A model generated the notes under the pieces. It saw nothing but the letters and a program-made list of their open reading frames with translations, did not search any database and was not told the DNA's origin. DNA of 41,107 nt from JBLHKW01 sp047618565 (lineage in GTDB: Bacteria > Planctomycetota > UBA1135 > GCA-002686595). Location: assembly GCA_047618565.1 (NCBI GenBank), contig JBLHKW010000023.1, positions 1-41,107 of the forward strand, written 5' to 3'. The position numbers and the translations under genes are program-made. Within the stretch, counting starts at the first letter, position 1, and every line of letters starts with the position of its first letter. This document shows positions 1 through 8,493 of this stretch, in pieces.

Positions 1-754
1 GGCGGGAAGGTGCCGCGGTTGACCACGCCGCTAGCGTGTCCTCGGCCCCGCTGACTCTTTGGTCGGCAAGGTTCCTCTGAAGTGCGAGCAGCTCTGAGCC
101 CGATTCGAAGGCCGCGAGCTCGCTTTGATGCGACTCGAGTTCCACTTCGAGAGCTAGCCTCTTGGACTGGAGAAGAAGTCTCTGAGCTCTCTACTCCGGG
201 GTCGGGTTCGCGAGGCTGATCAGAGAGTCGAGCTCGGCTGATACCGTCGTCGCCTCCTGCTTCTTCTCGCCGAGAGTCTTGGCGAGGTCCGAGCTGCGTT
301 GATTGCGGGTCTCGGCGGCCTGCTCGAGGCGATCACGCGCGGTTCGCGCGCTGTCAAGCTGCGCCTGGGCCGTCTGTAAGCCTCGCTCGACCTCGGCCAG
401 CGACGTGTCGTAACGAAGTGCAAGTTTCGGATCACTGGCCGGCCGGTCGAGTTCTACCTGAGCCTGAGAAGCGAGCAGGGGAGCGTTCTCAGAGTCTGCG
501 CGGAATCCGATTCCACGGTCACGCCACTTCTTCTCCAGTTCGACTTGCAGCTGCGCCTGCTTGTACGTCTCTGTAAGGCGCGCTCGAAGGTCAGAGGAGA
601 GGGTCTCGTCCTCACCGGTGGCACTGAGCGCCGCGTCGACCTCAATTCCTAGCTGCTGGGCTGCAGAACCCGGAGAGCTCACTGCTCCGTCCTGAGCCGT
701 CGCAGGGGAAACGATGACCGCAAACAAGAAGAGCGCGGCCTGTATGAATCTCAT
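1..754 (-). pseudogene. KefA/MscK-type mechanosensitive channel, N-terminal part, frameshifted and cut by window edge
   Basis: The gene reads leftward and leaves the window. The first frame starts at the ATG at 752-754 with a signal peptide (MRFIQAALFLF...SPATAQD), then a charged, Gln/Glu/Leu-rich helical region typical of the periplasmic sensor part of KefA/MscK channels. That frame ends at a TAG at 191-193. The coiled-coil pattern resumes at once in another frame, reading RLLLQSKRLALEVELESHQ and then LLALQRNLADQRV up to base 1. Coding sense on both sides of the TAG shows a one-base frameshift, either real decay or a sequence error. The pore domain would lie outside the window. It is the last visible gene of the amidohydrolase/ATP-grasp operon, 83 bp after the PP2C gene. 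Family assignment rests on pattern recognition of the N-terminal domain only. Confidence 0.62.
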
Positions 755-837
755 AGGGTGAACGAACTGGTCGAAGTGACGTTCGATGGGGGTGTGGTCG
801 GCGTGCATTCTCGTGGCCGTCTTCCTTGGCGTCCACT

Positions 838-2106
838 TTATCGAGCAGACCCCCGAAACCAGCGGCCGGGGCTCCACCAGGGCGTCGTGTTACCGGACGG
901 GCTCTCTCCGTACTTGACGAGGTCAGGCAACTCGCGCTCGAGCTCCTCTGCCAAGGCGGAGAAAATACGAACGCCCATCCAGGGGCGGCGACGGGCGAGC
1001 TCTCGGAATGCCCTTCCATCGATCGAGAGCAGCCTTGCTTCCGAGTGGGCCTCGACCCGGACGTTCCATCGTCTTGGAACCAAGAGGCTGGTTAGTCCGA
1101 TGGCTTGTCCCCGTTGAATCCGGAACGAGCTCCCATCAGACCGAAAGATGTCGAGCTCGCCGACGAGAGGGATGTACAGCGCATGCATGCGGTCCTGCGC
1201 ACCGGCAATGATCGCGCCTCTTTCGTGCGTTTGAACCTCAGCCAGGTTGAACATCCGAAGAAGGTCGGCGAAACGAGTCGCGCCAAGAACCGGCACTTGC
1301 CGCAGTGCCTTCAGGCCAATACGGACGTCCCTCGAAAGGACGGCATCTTGTTCCTGATCACCTGGCACGACACGCACAACGACAGCGGTGATGTTGTCCC
1401 GCCCACCTTTTTCGTTGGCTTTTGCTACGAGCTCCCCAGGGACGCTGCTCAGGTCATCGCTGCCGAGCGACGTACTGAGCTCGGCTGGACCATCGAGGTA
1501 TTGGCTGAGTCCGTCGGAACACAAGAGGAACACGTCGTCAGGCAGGACGTCCAGCATCAGAGTCTCGGGATCTACGGACTCCTGGGACCCCAGAGCACGC
1601 GTCAAGGCATTCGCGTATGGGTGCTCCTTCGCGTCGCCCTCGGTAATCTCCCCACGCCGCACCAGATCCGCAGCAAGAGTGTGATCGGAGCTCAGCTGCC
1701 AGGTTGACCCTTCGCGATGAAGGTACAGCCGCGTGTCGCCTACGTGGCCCATAACGGCTCTCGACCCAGAGGTGAGAAGAAGCGTTAACGTGCAGCCCAT
1801 TCCAGAAAGCTCGGGAACCGTCGTGGCACGCTCGTAGACGCGCGCGCCTGCGGCTCTCATAGCATCAGTAGCCAAGCGACGTAAAACCGAATGGTCTAGG
1901 TCTCTCGACTCGATCCTCTGACCGGCGATGGTGATGGACTCACGAACGGCTTCGATGGCCAGGCGCGCTGCCTCCTCGCCAGCAGCATGTCCGCCCATTC
2001 CGTCTGACACTGCGTAGATGCCCAGGTCGTCATCGAGCAAGAATGCGTCCTCGTTGCTCTCGCGCTCGCGTCCAACGTCGGTTGACCCGAATCCTCTCGC
2101 TTTCAT
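838..2106 (-). CDS. PP2C-type Ser/Thr protein phosphatase with C-terminal cyclic-nucleotide-binding-like domain
   Basis: 422 aa from the ATG at 2104-2106, which has a GGGGG Shine-Dalgarno 5 nt upstream. A GTG at 2125-2127 overlaps the previous stop and would add 7 residues, but its spacing is worse. Residues ~1-245 are a PP2C (PPM) phosphatase: the metal-binding motif SDGMGGHAAGE, then GHVGDTRLY, LLCSDGLSQYLD and GGRDNITAVVVRV, as in stand-alone Stp/PrpC enzymes. Residues ~265-385 resemble a cyclic-nucleotide-binding or Crp-type beta-roll (RGAIIAGAQDRMHALYIPLVGELD, split here only for reference), so activity may be tuned by a small ligand. The tail is Pro/Trp/Arg rich. It likely removes phosphate from Ser/Thr of cytosolic proteins. 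No partner kinase is in the window. It follows the ATP-grasp gene with almost no gap, so the two are probably cotranscribed. Confidence 0.88.
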   Translation of the reverse strand: MKARGFGSTDVGRERESNEDAFLLDDDLGIYAVSDGMGGHAAGEEAARLAIEAVRESITIAGQRIESRDLDHSVLRRLATDAMRAAGARVYERATTVPELSGMGCTLTLLLTSGSRAVMGHVGDTRLYLHREGSTWQLSSDHTLAADLVRRGEITEGDAKEHPYANALTRALGSQESVDPETLMLDVLPDDVFLLCSDGLSQYLDGPAELSTSLGSDDLSSVPGELVAKANEKGGRDNITAVVVRVVPGDQEQDAVLSRDVRIGLKALRQVPVLGATRFADLLRMFNLAEVQTHERGAIIAGAQDRMHALYIPLVGELDIFRSDGSSFRIQRGQAIGLTSLLVPRRWNVRVEAHSEARLLSIDGRAFRELARRRPWMGVRIFSALAEELERELPDLVKYGESPSGNTTPWWSPGRWFRGSAR

Positions 2107-2123
2107 CTCACCCCCTTGAATAA

Positions 2124-3167
2124 TCACAGGGTGCCCATGTCGACATTGTCGAAGTTGCGCCCGTAATAGCCCATGTACTGCACTTTCCGATCTAGTGCCT
2201 CGATGACGTACCTGCAGAAGTTGATCTTGGTGAACCTCTGTGCGCTGCCGAGTCCGCCCGGGCTGAAGACGTTGATCTCCATCAACTTGTCGCCGACGAT
2301 GTCGAGACCCACCAAGAACATGCCGTCCTGGACGAGCTTCGGGCGGACGATCTCGGCGACGCGGAGAGCTGTATCGTCGATGTTGGCTTCCTCCAGGGTT
2401 CCGCCAGCGTGGGCGTTGCTGCGCAGATCACCGCCGGAACGAACCCTGCGAAACGCCGCATACTTGCCCTTCACCCGAAGAGGACGACCGTTCAAGACGA
2501 ACAGACGTGTGTCGCCCGCCTCGGCTGCCGGCAAGTACTCCTGGGCGATCACATACCCGTCGCGACTCACAGCGTCGATCATCTGATTTAGGTTCGGCAG
2601 ATCGTCGTTCCTGACGAGGAACACGCTCGCGCCGCCGGAGCCCTGAAGAGGCTTCAGGACGACGCGCTCCATCTCCTTTGCGAACGCCTTGATCTCATCG
2701 CGATCACGCGTGATGAGGGTTTTCGGGCGCACCTCCTCAGGGAACAGCTGGAAGTACATCTTGCTGCCCGCCTTGGCGAGTCCGTTCGGATCGTTCACGA
2801 CGACGACTCCATGCCGCGTGGCGAGGCGCCCGAACTCGTGGGCCACGTTGCTGGCCCATGGTCTTGCGATGACGTCGTCGGAGGGCACGTTTCTCAAGAA
2901 CAACACATCGAGGTCGTCGACTGAGACACGCTCCGAGACGGCATTCTTCCCTTGTAAGTCCGCGAAAAATCCTTCGTGCGACTTGTAGCGTTCCTTCGGC
3001 ACGGTCCGGGCCCGGGCGCGAATGTGCTCGTCCGGATCGTAGGCGAGGTCACCCACTCCCATGACGAAGGCCTTGTGCCCTTGGTTCACGGCTTCACATG
3101 CCAGGCGAATGGTCGTGAACCCGACTTCTTCGGTCTTGATGTCGTTGACCAGGAATCCGATTCTCAT
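2124..3167 (-). CDS. Glutathione-synthase/RimK-like ATP-grasp ligase
   Basis: 347 aa. The fold follows glutathione synthase: N-terminal pre-ATP-grasp domain (MRIGFLVNDI...), central ATP-binding part (RVVLKPLQGSGGASVFLV, glycine loop) and metal-binding end (FLVGLDIVGDKLMEINVFSPGG). Such enzymes join a carboxylate to an amine through an acyl-phosphate. The substrate cannot be read from sequence. A true GshB is unlikely because no gamma-glutamylcysteine ligase is nearby and the neighbours are a QEGLA peptidase and an N-formylglutamate-amidohydrolase-like enzyme, a trio that recurs in bacterial genomes and is often annotated as glutathione synthase. The ATG overlaps the preceding stop (ATGA) and has AGGAG 6 nt upstream, so translation is coupled. 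The gene appears intact. I infer a role in making or editing a small amide- or peptide-linked metabolite. Confidence 0.88.
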   Translation of the reverse strand: MRIGFLVNDIKTEEVGFTTIRLACEAVNQGHKAFVMGVGDLAYDPDEHIRARARTVPKERYKSHEGFFADLQGKNAVSERVSVDDLDVLFLRNVPSDDVIARPWASNVAHEFGRLATRHGVVVVNDPNGLAKAGSKMYFQLFPEEVRPKTLITRDRDEIKAFAKEMERVVLKPLQGSGGASVFLVRNDDLPNLNQMIDAVSRDGYVIAQEYLPAAEAGDTRLFVLNGRPLRVKGKYAAFRRVRSGGDLRSNAHAGGTLEEANIDDTALRVAEIVRPKLVQDGMFLVGLDIVGDKLMEINVFSPGGLGSAQRFTKINFCRYVIEALDRKVQYMGYYGRNFDNVDMGTL

Positions 3168-5074
3168 AGCTTGCTCCTATCGATTAATTGAAGGGGCGAT
3201 ACGCCTCGCCGTAGAGCGGCCAGGCGTTCGCGTGGTAAGTCTTCCGCCATGTAGCTCGGCGTCAGAGGTGGCTTATTGAGAACTTTGCGCCACTGGAGTT
3301 CGCGAACGATCTCGATGTGAGCGGGCGCGATCTTTCCGATGAAGAGCTCGTCCAGAGCTCTACCTCCGCCAAGGTGGTCGAGCACTTGCTGCAGCCCCTT
3401 GAGGTACACGGCATCCTTCGTCAGGCCTCCGCCACGGTGGGTACGCATCGTGACGTTGAATGCCGTACGGGCAGGAAGACCGTGCGTACCGTGGAGAAGG
3501 TGGAATGTCTCGACAAAGCTCGCTCCCTCGATGAGTGCTGCGACCGAGACCACTCTAGCGGCAAGTAGCCTCAACCGACCTCGATTCAGACCGCCCACGA
3601 GGTACTCCGCCAGGACCGCGAGGCCTTCCTGGAGCGCTTCGTATCCAGCAAGGCCGGAGTACAGTTGCCGGAAAGGCTGCGCCCTACCGTTGGCGTAGGT
3701 CAGCACGTGCGTTCCGACTTCGTGCTGAATCAGCGCCTCCATGCGGGCCTGAGAGACGCGCCATCGTTCTCCGACGAAGAGGGTGTTTCGAGACACCATT
3801 ACACTTGCGATATCCGGCCGTATCTCGACCTTTGCCTCAAGATCAGGGTGCTGGGCGCGCAAGAGTTCGATTTCCTCGCGTGCGCGGGCGGCGAAAGCGT
3901 TTGCGTCGACGCCTTTGGAGCCCGCCGAGCGATGAGAGCTCGGGCTGATTGTCGCTAAAGCTTCTTCGGCAAGGCTCTTGAGAGATGAATCGACTGGGCC
4001 GTAGACCTGTATGCTTCCGGGCAGGAAGCGCTTCGTGTTGCGGTCCTGCAGCATTGTGATCTGGCGGTCGACCTCTTCCATCTTTTCTCTGAAGAGCTGC
4101 CCGAGCGCCGGATCATCGATGCGCTCTACGGGTGCCCGATAGAGGCTCCGTTTGAGAGCGATAGGCTCGACCGGTATTGGCCTGTAATGGAATGACGGCG
4201 CGCGTTTGTACTTGGCGCGCCGAAACTCGCTCCAAGCGCCGTCAAGATTCGTAGGTGTAACGAGAAGCAGAAAGTCAAAGCTATCGCAGACATCTGCGAT
4301 GCGTCGATCGGTCTCCCACACGCTCTTGACGATGGCTCTCCGGCCAAGGGCGTGAAAATGCGGCGGTCGGTGCGTCGTGTGTTGCAGTGAGAACCGAAAC
4401 AGGACCCTTCGAAGAGCACGCGTCAGGTGGTGGCGTAGCTCCCTCAGTACGGCGGGATAGGGTTCCCCGCTCTTTTCGTCACGGTAGATCGGGGATACCT
4501 CGAGCCCGTAGACCTGACAGTTGAGAGAGGCCGCGTGGTCGGTCCGCAAGAGAGCCGAGGCGTCGCCCGCGGCACACCGTTTCGAGGTTTGGATGTGGAG
4601 TTCCGGGCGCCTCTTCGAGACCCGCACGGAATTGAGCTCGTTCTCGAGAACGTCCAGCACGCTGTCGTTGCTGGCTCCCTCGAGGGCTAGGATTCGAAAC
4701 GAGGGTTGCGGCGGCAGTCCTGAAACGGTGTCGCTTGGCTTAGGTCCCGCCCAGAGCTCCAGAAGGAGGAAGGCCCCGAACTGCGCCGCTTGCGTCTCGA
4801 CAATCGCCTCGACCACACGCCGGAGATCCGCTCGACCCCGCGCTGAGGAGGAGGCGACGATATAGGACGGATGCGACGTGATGAGCTGGTCCGTGCCCTG
4901 GTCCAGGTCGTGGGTTGACCTGTAGATCAGAAGGAAGGGAAGCGCGCGCTCGACGTGCACTCTTCCACCAGAGGGAAGCTCACGGCTGACCCGCTCCCCA
5001 GTAGCTATCCGCGCACGAATCTCATCGACCCAGTTGGGTTCGACGCGCGGCTTCGTCTTCTTGCTGCCCGTCAC
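3164..5074 (-). CDS. DUF1704 / QEGLA-motif metallopeptidase-like protein (MATCAP-related family)
   Basis: 636 aa, GTG start overlapping the stop of the upstream gene (GTGA). Residues ~451-456 give HEVGTH (an HExxxH zinc motif) and ~482-486 give QEGLA, whose glutamate is the expected third ligand. Together these define the DUF1704 family, annotated in bacteria as 'flavohemoglobin expression-modulating QEGLA motif protein'. Eukaryotic relatives (MATCAP/KIAA0895L) are tubulin carboxypeptidases with the same HExxxH...E arrangement, so a zinc carboxypeptidase-type activity is the best guess. The N-terminal ~380 residues are a helical/mixed region without a known catalytic motif. There is no signal peptide, so it should be cytosolic. 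It lies between the amidohydrolase and ATP-grasp genes with 4-bp overlaps at both ends, suggesting one pathway. The substrate is unknown and nothing looks truncated. Confidence 0.87.
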   Translation of the reverse strand: MTGSKKTKPRVEPNWVDEIRARIATGERVSRELPSGGRVHVERALPFLLIYRSTHDLDQGTDQLITSHPSYIVASSSARGRADLRRVVEAIVETQAAQFGAFLLLELWAGPKPSDTVSGLPPQPSFRILALEGASNDSVLDVLENELNSVRVSKRRPELHIQTSKRCAAGDASALLRTDHAASLNCQVYGLEVSPIYRDEKSGEPYPAVLRELRHHLTRALRRVLFRFSLQHTTHRPPHFHALGRRAIVKSVWETDRRIADVCDSFDFLLLVTPTNLDGAWSEFRRAKYKRAPSFHYRPIPVEPIALKRSLYRAPVERIDDPALGQLFREKMEEVDRQITMLQDRNTKRFLPGSIQVYGPVDSSLKSLAEEALATISPSSHRSAGSKGVDANAFAARAREEIELLRAQHPDLEAKVEIRPDIASVMVSRNTLFVGERWRVSQARMEALIQHEVGTHVLTYANGRAQPFRQLYSGLAGYEALQEGLAVLAEYLVGGLNRGRLRLLAARVVSVAALIEGASFVETFHLLHGTHGLPARTAFNVTMRTHRGGGLTKDAVYLKGLQQVLDHLGGGRALDELFIGKIAPAHIEIVRELQWRKVLNKPPLTPSYMAEDLPRERLAALRRGVSPLQLIDRSKL

Positions 5075-5859
5075 GGCTTGTGGAGCTCTTGAAGGGCGCC
5101 TGAGGCTGCGACATGAAGTGCGTCTGTGATCGCATGAAGCTGTCGTTCATCGACCCACCCGGTCCATTCGTCCATGAAGAACTTTTTGAACTCCACTGAA
5201 AGAACGCAGGCAGACGCATCGAACACCTCGTGAGTCCAACGAGCACAGTTTCCTCCGTGGAACTTCACGTTCTCACGTACGTCGAGATGCCCGCCTGGAA
5301 ACGGGAATGCGGACAGGTTGTCCATGAAACGCCCTATCACGCGCTCCCACCTAGAGCGGTCCAACATCGTGCCGGTCCCGACATTGACCTGCGGGTTTCC
5401 GCAAGCATCCGCATGAGGCCCGCGGGGTCCGGAGCGCCGGTGGTTGTAGGAGTGGAGATCGAGGACGAGGAACCGACCATGTGTGGCCGTCATTTCCGTG
5501 TATAACTCTTCGAGCCCGGCGTAGAAGGCGTCGTAGCACGCAAGCGACTGCGTCACCAAGTGATCCGGCAACCCGTCTCCGTTCCAGACGGCCAGACCCC
5601 ACGCGTCCTCGGTGGTGCGATACACGGCACGGTCCCTTGGCCGATTCAAGTCAACCTCGAATCTAGAATGCTGCAAGACAGCTCGCGTAGGCGCGATCGA
5701 GGTCCACACACCGGTGTGGGGATCTTCCTCGCGCAGCCGATCAGAATCGGACAGCGATACGTAGTGCGAGAGCTCTTCACGAATGTCGTGTCCATTGTGA
5801 ATGGCGAGAGCGATCAGCGGAGTCTCTCCCTTCTCGAGGCTCCAATGGGTGGGGTGCAT
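5071..5859 (-). CDS. N-formylglutamate amidohydrolase-like enzyme
   Basis: 262 aa. The start at 5857-5859 is chosen because GGAGG lies 6 nt upstream and the family begins near this point; an upstream in-frame start would add a poorly conserved extension. Family features are AIHNGHDIRE near the N-terminus, SRFEVDLNRPRDRAVY, the metal-binding block VLDLHSYNHRR, and VKFHGGNCARW near the C-terminus. Members hydrolyse the amide of N-formylglutamate (histidine degradation). Here there are no hut genes, and the partners are a QEGLA peptidase and an ATP-grasp ligase, so the real substrate may be another N-acylated or amide-linked amino acid. It starts 11 bp after a decayed MscS tail and overlaps the QEGLA gene by 4 bp. 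No signal peptide is visible. Confidence 0.88.
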   Translation of the reverse strand: MHPTHWSLEKGETPLIALAIHNGHDIREELSHYVSLSDSDRLREEDPHTGVWTSIAPTRAVLQHSRFEVDLNRPRDRAVYRTTEDAWGLAVWNGDGLPDHLVTQSLACYDAFYAGLEELYTEMTATHGRFLVLDLHSYNHRRSGPRGPHADACGNPQVNVGTGTMLDRSRWERVIGRFMDNLSAFPFPGGHLDVRENVKFHGGNCARWTHEVFDASACVLSVEFKKFFMDEWTGWVDERQLHAITDALHVAASGALQELHKP

Positions 5860-5869
5860 TTTCAGCCTC

Positions 5870-6112
5870 CTATAGTGACGCCATGGCGGCAGTGCTGGGT
5901 GAGGGCTGTCCGTCGACGTTTGGGTCGGGGACGACTCGGACTTCGAGCGGGCGAACGCTATCGACTTGCACATCGCGTTGCGGGAATGCGATGACGATGC
6001 CTGCCTCGCGGCAGAGAGCGTCGATCATGAATCGCAGACCGTTCTCCACGACTCGCTGCTAGACGCCGCGCGTAACTCGGGTCGGGGAAGAGGTCTGGGG
6101 AACGAGCCATCG
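5870..6112 (-). pseudogene. MscS-family mechanosensitive channel, C-terminal remnant
   Basis: On the minus strand, 6058 down to the TAG at 5870-5872 encodes QRVVENGLRFMIDALCREAG followed by IVIAFPQRDVQVDS. This is the end of the MscS cytoplasmic domain, whose family signature is 'AIDxxFRExGIxIPFPQRDxH'. An in-frame TAG lies just upstream at 6059-6061, and the likely upstream continuation (WLVPQTSSPTRVTRGV) is weak, so the rest of the channel is missing. It ends 10 bp before the amidohydrolase gene, placing a channel at the head of this operon as another sits at its tail. Too short to function. Confidence 0.65.
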
Positions 6113-6123
6113 TCGCGAGCGCG

Positions 6124-6294
6124 CTATCTCAGAGGCTTCGGATATTTCCGAGGCTTGGGGGCGTGCTCTCGCTCGGTGCCCTCTTCGCCGTAGTCCTTGT
6201 TGGGTTCCTTCGCCTCGCCCTCCGCTTCCTCGCGAACGCTCTTGTTGTCATCGGGGGCGGGGGGCGTTGAGGGCTTTGAATCCGTTTCCTTCAT
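6124..6294 (-). CDS. Small hydrophilic hypothetical protein (56 aa)
   Basis: An ATG at 6292-6294 opens a 56-residue frame beginning MKETDSKPSTPPAPDDNKSV, then Glu/Lys-rich, ending with PKPRKYPKPLR. It is highly charged, Pro-rich and probably disordered, with no membrane segment. No clear Shine-Dalgarno is visible. It resembles no family I know. It lies just upstream of the MscS remnant and could be a real small acidic protein or chance coding in a decayed stretch. Confidence 0.3.
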   Translation of the reverse strand: MKETDSKPSTPPAPDDNKSVREEAEGEAKEPNKDYGEEGTEREHAPKPRKYPKPLR

Positions 6295-6633
6295 GCGTCC
6301 GCTCAGACAGAAAGATGTGCCTGTCGAGGTTGGTCTCTCCGACCCCGCGTTCCACCGAGGTACAGCGCACGTCCACCACTGGGCGGCCGAGTCAAAACGT
6401 TTTCGAGCGAGTCGAGAAGAAGTTCATGGCTAATCTGGCCATAGCACGGAGCATGCCAGTGCTCCCTCGACGGCGACCTCAACGTGCATAACATGCCTAA
6501 TAGAAGAGGTTTAGGAATTCAGAGTGCTGCGTCTTGGTCTTCGCCCGCTTCCCAGAAACGGGTGTGATGTGCTGGAAAAAACGGCAAGAAGATGCTGGAA
6601 AGACAGACGTTATATGCTCTTGTGTAGCTTCTG
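6295..6633. other. Gap between small ORF and sigma-54 activator, no gene recognised
   Basis: The interval holds only short overlapping frames on both strands with stops and no family motif. The upstream region of the sigma-54 activator is here. A TATATG near 6611-6616 could be part of a -10 box, but no matching -35 or -24/-12 element stands out. It is likely a mixture of promoter and degraded sequence. Confidence 0.4.
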
Positions 6634-8091
6634 ATGCTCCTCCGAATCCTCATCGCAACGCAGGACCCTCGTTACTCGCAGCGCCTCTGCGATCTCCTCG
6701 ACGGGGAGGACGTCCTAATGACCCCGTTGGGCAAGGGGGAACATCTCTGGGAGCGACTCCGCCACGAGGCGTGCGACCTGGTGGTCTTGGACGACCTCCT
6801 CTTGGGCGAAGGGCTCTCGGCGGCCCTCGCGGCCATCCGCGCTTTGCCGGACGCTCCGGAGGTCGTCGTATTCTCCGAGAACGACGACCCGGCGCATCGA
6901 GCAGAGCTGCTAGCAGCCGAGGCTTTTGCGGTCGTCAATCCCGAGGTCTCACGCGCAGAGCTCGTCGACGCGCTTCAGACGCTAGTTACGCGCAGGTCGG
7001 ATCAGGCTCGCCTTAGCCTTCTCGCGGATCAGGCGAAAGACGAGAACCGTCTCAGCGACTTCGCATCCTCCAGCCCGGCGATGAGGGAGTTCCTCTCTCT
7101 CGTGCGGCGAGTCGCTGACACGGCAACGACGCTCCTCGTCCTTGGGGAGACAGGAGTGGGCAAAGAGTACTTGTCCCGAGCCATCCACGGGGAAAGCAAT
7201 CGCTCAGATGGGCCTTTCGTGGCTGTCAACTGTGTGGCGCTCTCGGAGAGCCTCCTCGAGAGTGAGCTTTTCGGTCACGTCGAGGGCGCTTTCACGGGAG
7301 CCGTCCGGGCCCGCCGTGGCTACTTCGAGCTCGCCCACAAGGGGACGCTGTTTCTGGACGAGGTCGGTGAGCTCACACCCCAGCTGCAGGTCAAGCTGCT
7401 GAGAGTGCTCGAAGAGAGGCGCATCCAGCCGGTTGGAGGCGAAGAAGAGATCGAGGTCGATGTGCGCATCATTACCGCCACAAACCGCGACCTGGCGGAA
7501 GAAGTGCGAGCGAAGAGGTTTCGTTCTGATCTCTTCTACCGGTTGAGCGTAGTCACGCTCGACGTGCCTCCATTGAGGGTGCGGCGCGAGGATATTCCCG
7601 GTCTGGTGGAAAGCAACGCGGAACACTTTCAACTGACCATGAACCGGACCGCCGGGGTGGTACGCGAAGACGCGATGGAGATTCTCTCTAACTACAGCTG
7701 GCCGGGTAACGTGCGGGAGCTCATCAACGTGATGGAGCGAGCTGTGCTCCTATGCGAAGGAGCAGAGATTACCCCGCAGGATCTTCCTCCCGAAATTCGT
7801 TGTGAGGAGGAGCCGCTCCTCTTGCGGCCGGTGGGCATGCGGGCCACCGACAGTACAGCGGCGCCAAGCGAGAGCCTGCTGCACCAGCCCTTTCGAGATG
7901 CCCGCAGGCAGGTCATCGAGACTTTCGAACGCCATTACATTGAGAGCCTGCTGCAGCGCAGTCACGGCCGTATCAAGGACGCTGCACGCATTGCAGGGAT
8001 CAATACCCGGTCTCTTTACGACAAGATGCAGCGGCTGCGCATTCGCAAGGAATACTACAAGCTCAACGAGCCGCCGATGGGGAACACATGA
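6634..8091 (+). CDS. Sigma-54-dependent NtrC-family response regulator
   Basis: 485 aa. Residues ~3-120 are receiver-like, with an acidic pair in DLVVLDDLL (about D53/D54) as the probable phospho-acceptor site. The AAA+ domain has Walker A GETGVGKE (171-178), the sigma-54 contact loop GAFTGA (218-223), Walker B TLFLDEVGEL (~238-247), and the conserved LFYRLSVVTLDVPPLRVRREDI block and NYSWPGNVREL. The C-terminus (~430-475) carries a Fis-type helix-turn-helix (GRIKDAARIAGINTRSLYDK). It hydrolyses ATP to open sigma-54 promoters. No histidine kinase is adjacent. It stands alone between the amidohydrolase operon (divergent) and the disrupted corA (same strand), so it may control one of these sets, which is inference. 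The ATG has only a weak ribosome site, but starting here gives the full receiver domain. Confidence 0.93.
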   Translation: MLLRILIATQDPRYSQRLCDLLDGEDVLMTPLGKGEHLWERLRHEACDLVVLDDLLLGEGLSAALAAIRALPDAPEVVVFSENDDPAHRAELLAAEAFAVVNPEVSRAELVDALQTLVTRRSDQARLSLLADQAKDENRLSDFASSSPAMREFLSLVRRVADTATTLLVLGETGVGKEYLSRAIHGESNRSDGPFVAVNCVALSESLLESELFGHVEGAFTGAVRARRGYFELAHKGTLFLDEVGELTPQLQVKLLRVLEERRIQPVGGEEEIEVDVRIITATNRDLAEEVRAKRFRSDLFYRLSVVTLDVPPLRVRREDIPGLVESNAEHFQLTMNRTAGVVREDAMEILSNYSWPGNVRELINVMERAVLLCEGAEITPQDLPPEIRCEEEPLLLRPVGMRATDSTAAPSESLLHQPFRDARRQVIETFERHYIESLLQRSHGRIKDAARIAGINTRSLYDKMQRLRIRKEYYKLNEPPMGNT

Positions 8092-8493
8092 GACACACCG
8101 GTGCCTGAGCAACTCATAGCGATTCTAGTTCCGAGTCCCTGTCAGGACCGAGTCGGTCAGGAGTGTCAGCAGGATGTTCGCGGCTCCCCCAGAAAAAAGG
8201 GGGGGCCGCCCCCCTGCCCCCCCCCAAGAGAACAGCCCAGGAGCCTACTTAGTCCCATCCAACCCGACCGGAGCTGCGCGAAAGTACGTGTCCCCTAACT
8301 GCGCCAAAGATGGCGTCCCTTGACAGCGGCTCCTCTCGAGGGATCGGAATGGTTCGTTCAGCGCCACAAGGGTGGCGCCTTCCACGCACCGAGGGAAGCG
8401 CGGAGGTATGGCAGATCACGGGACCCAGCCGTAGGCCCCGGGCACAGTCAACCCAGAGGAAGGTCAGCTGGTTGGCAGCAGGAGACTCGACCG
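8092..8493. other. Intergenic stretch between sigma-54 activator and corA remnant
   Basis: No credible gene. It contains a G/C homopolymer hairpin region (8186-8225), a clean 7-bp hairpin GCGCCAC-AAGG-GTGGCGC at 8361-8378, and a TTGACA hexamer at 8320-8325 without a good -10 partner. It is likely the terminator of the activator and the promoter/leader of corA. Confidence 0.5.
8186..8225. repeat. G/C homopolymer inverted repeat, possible terminator
   Basis: CCCCC (8186-8190), A-rich loop, GGGGGGG (8199-8205), then CCCCCC (8209-8214) and CCCCCCCCC (8217-8225). The G run can pair with either C tract, giving alternative hairpins ~100 bp after the activator stop. There is no U tract, so terminator function is uncertain. 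The runs could also contain length errors. Confidence 0.45.

Noticed and set aside
191..193. TAG as a recoded amber (pyrrolysine-type) codon in the KefA-like gene, together with TAG at 6059-6061 and 9294-9296
   Set aside because: At 191 the coding sense continues in another frame, so readthrough does not restore it. The other two lie in IS or channel remnants where simple decay suffices. Intact genes in the window end in TAG normally (for example istA and the Rieske gene).
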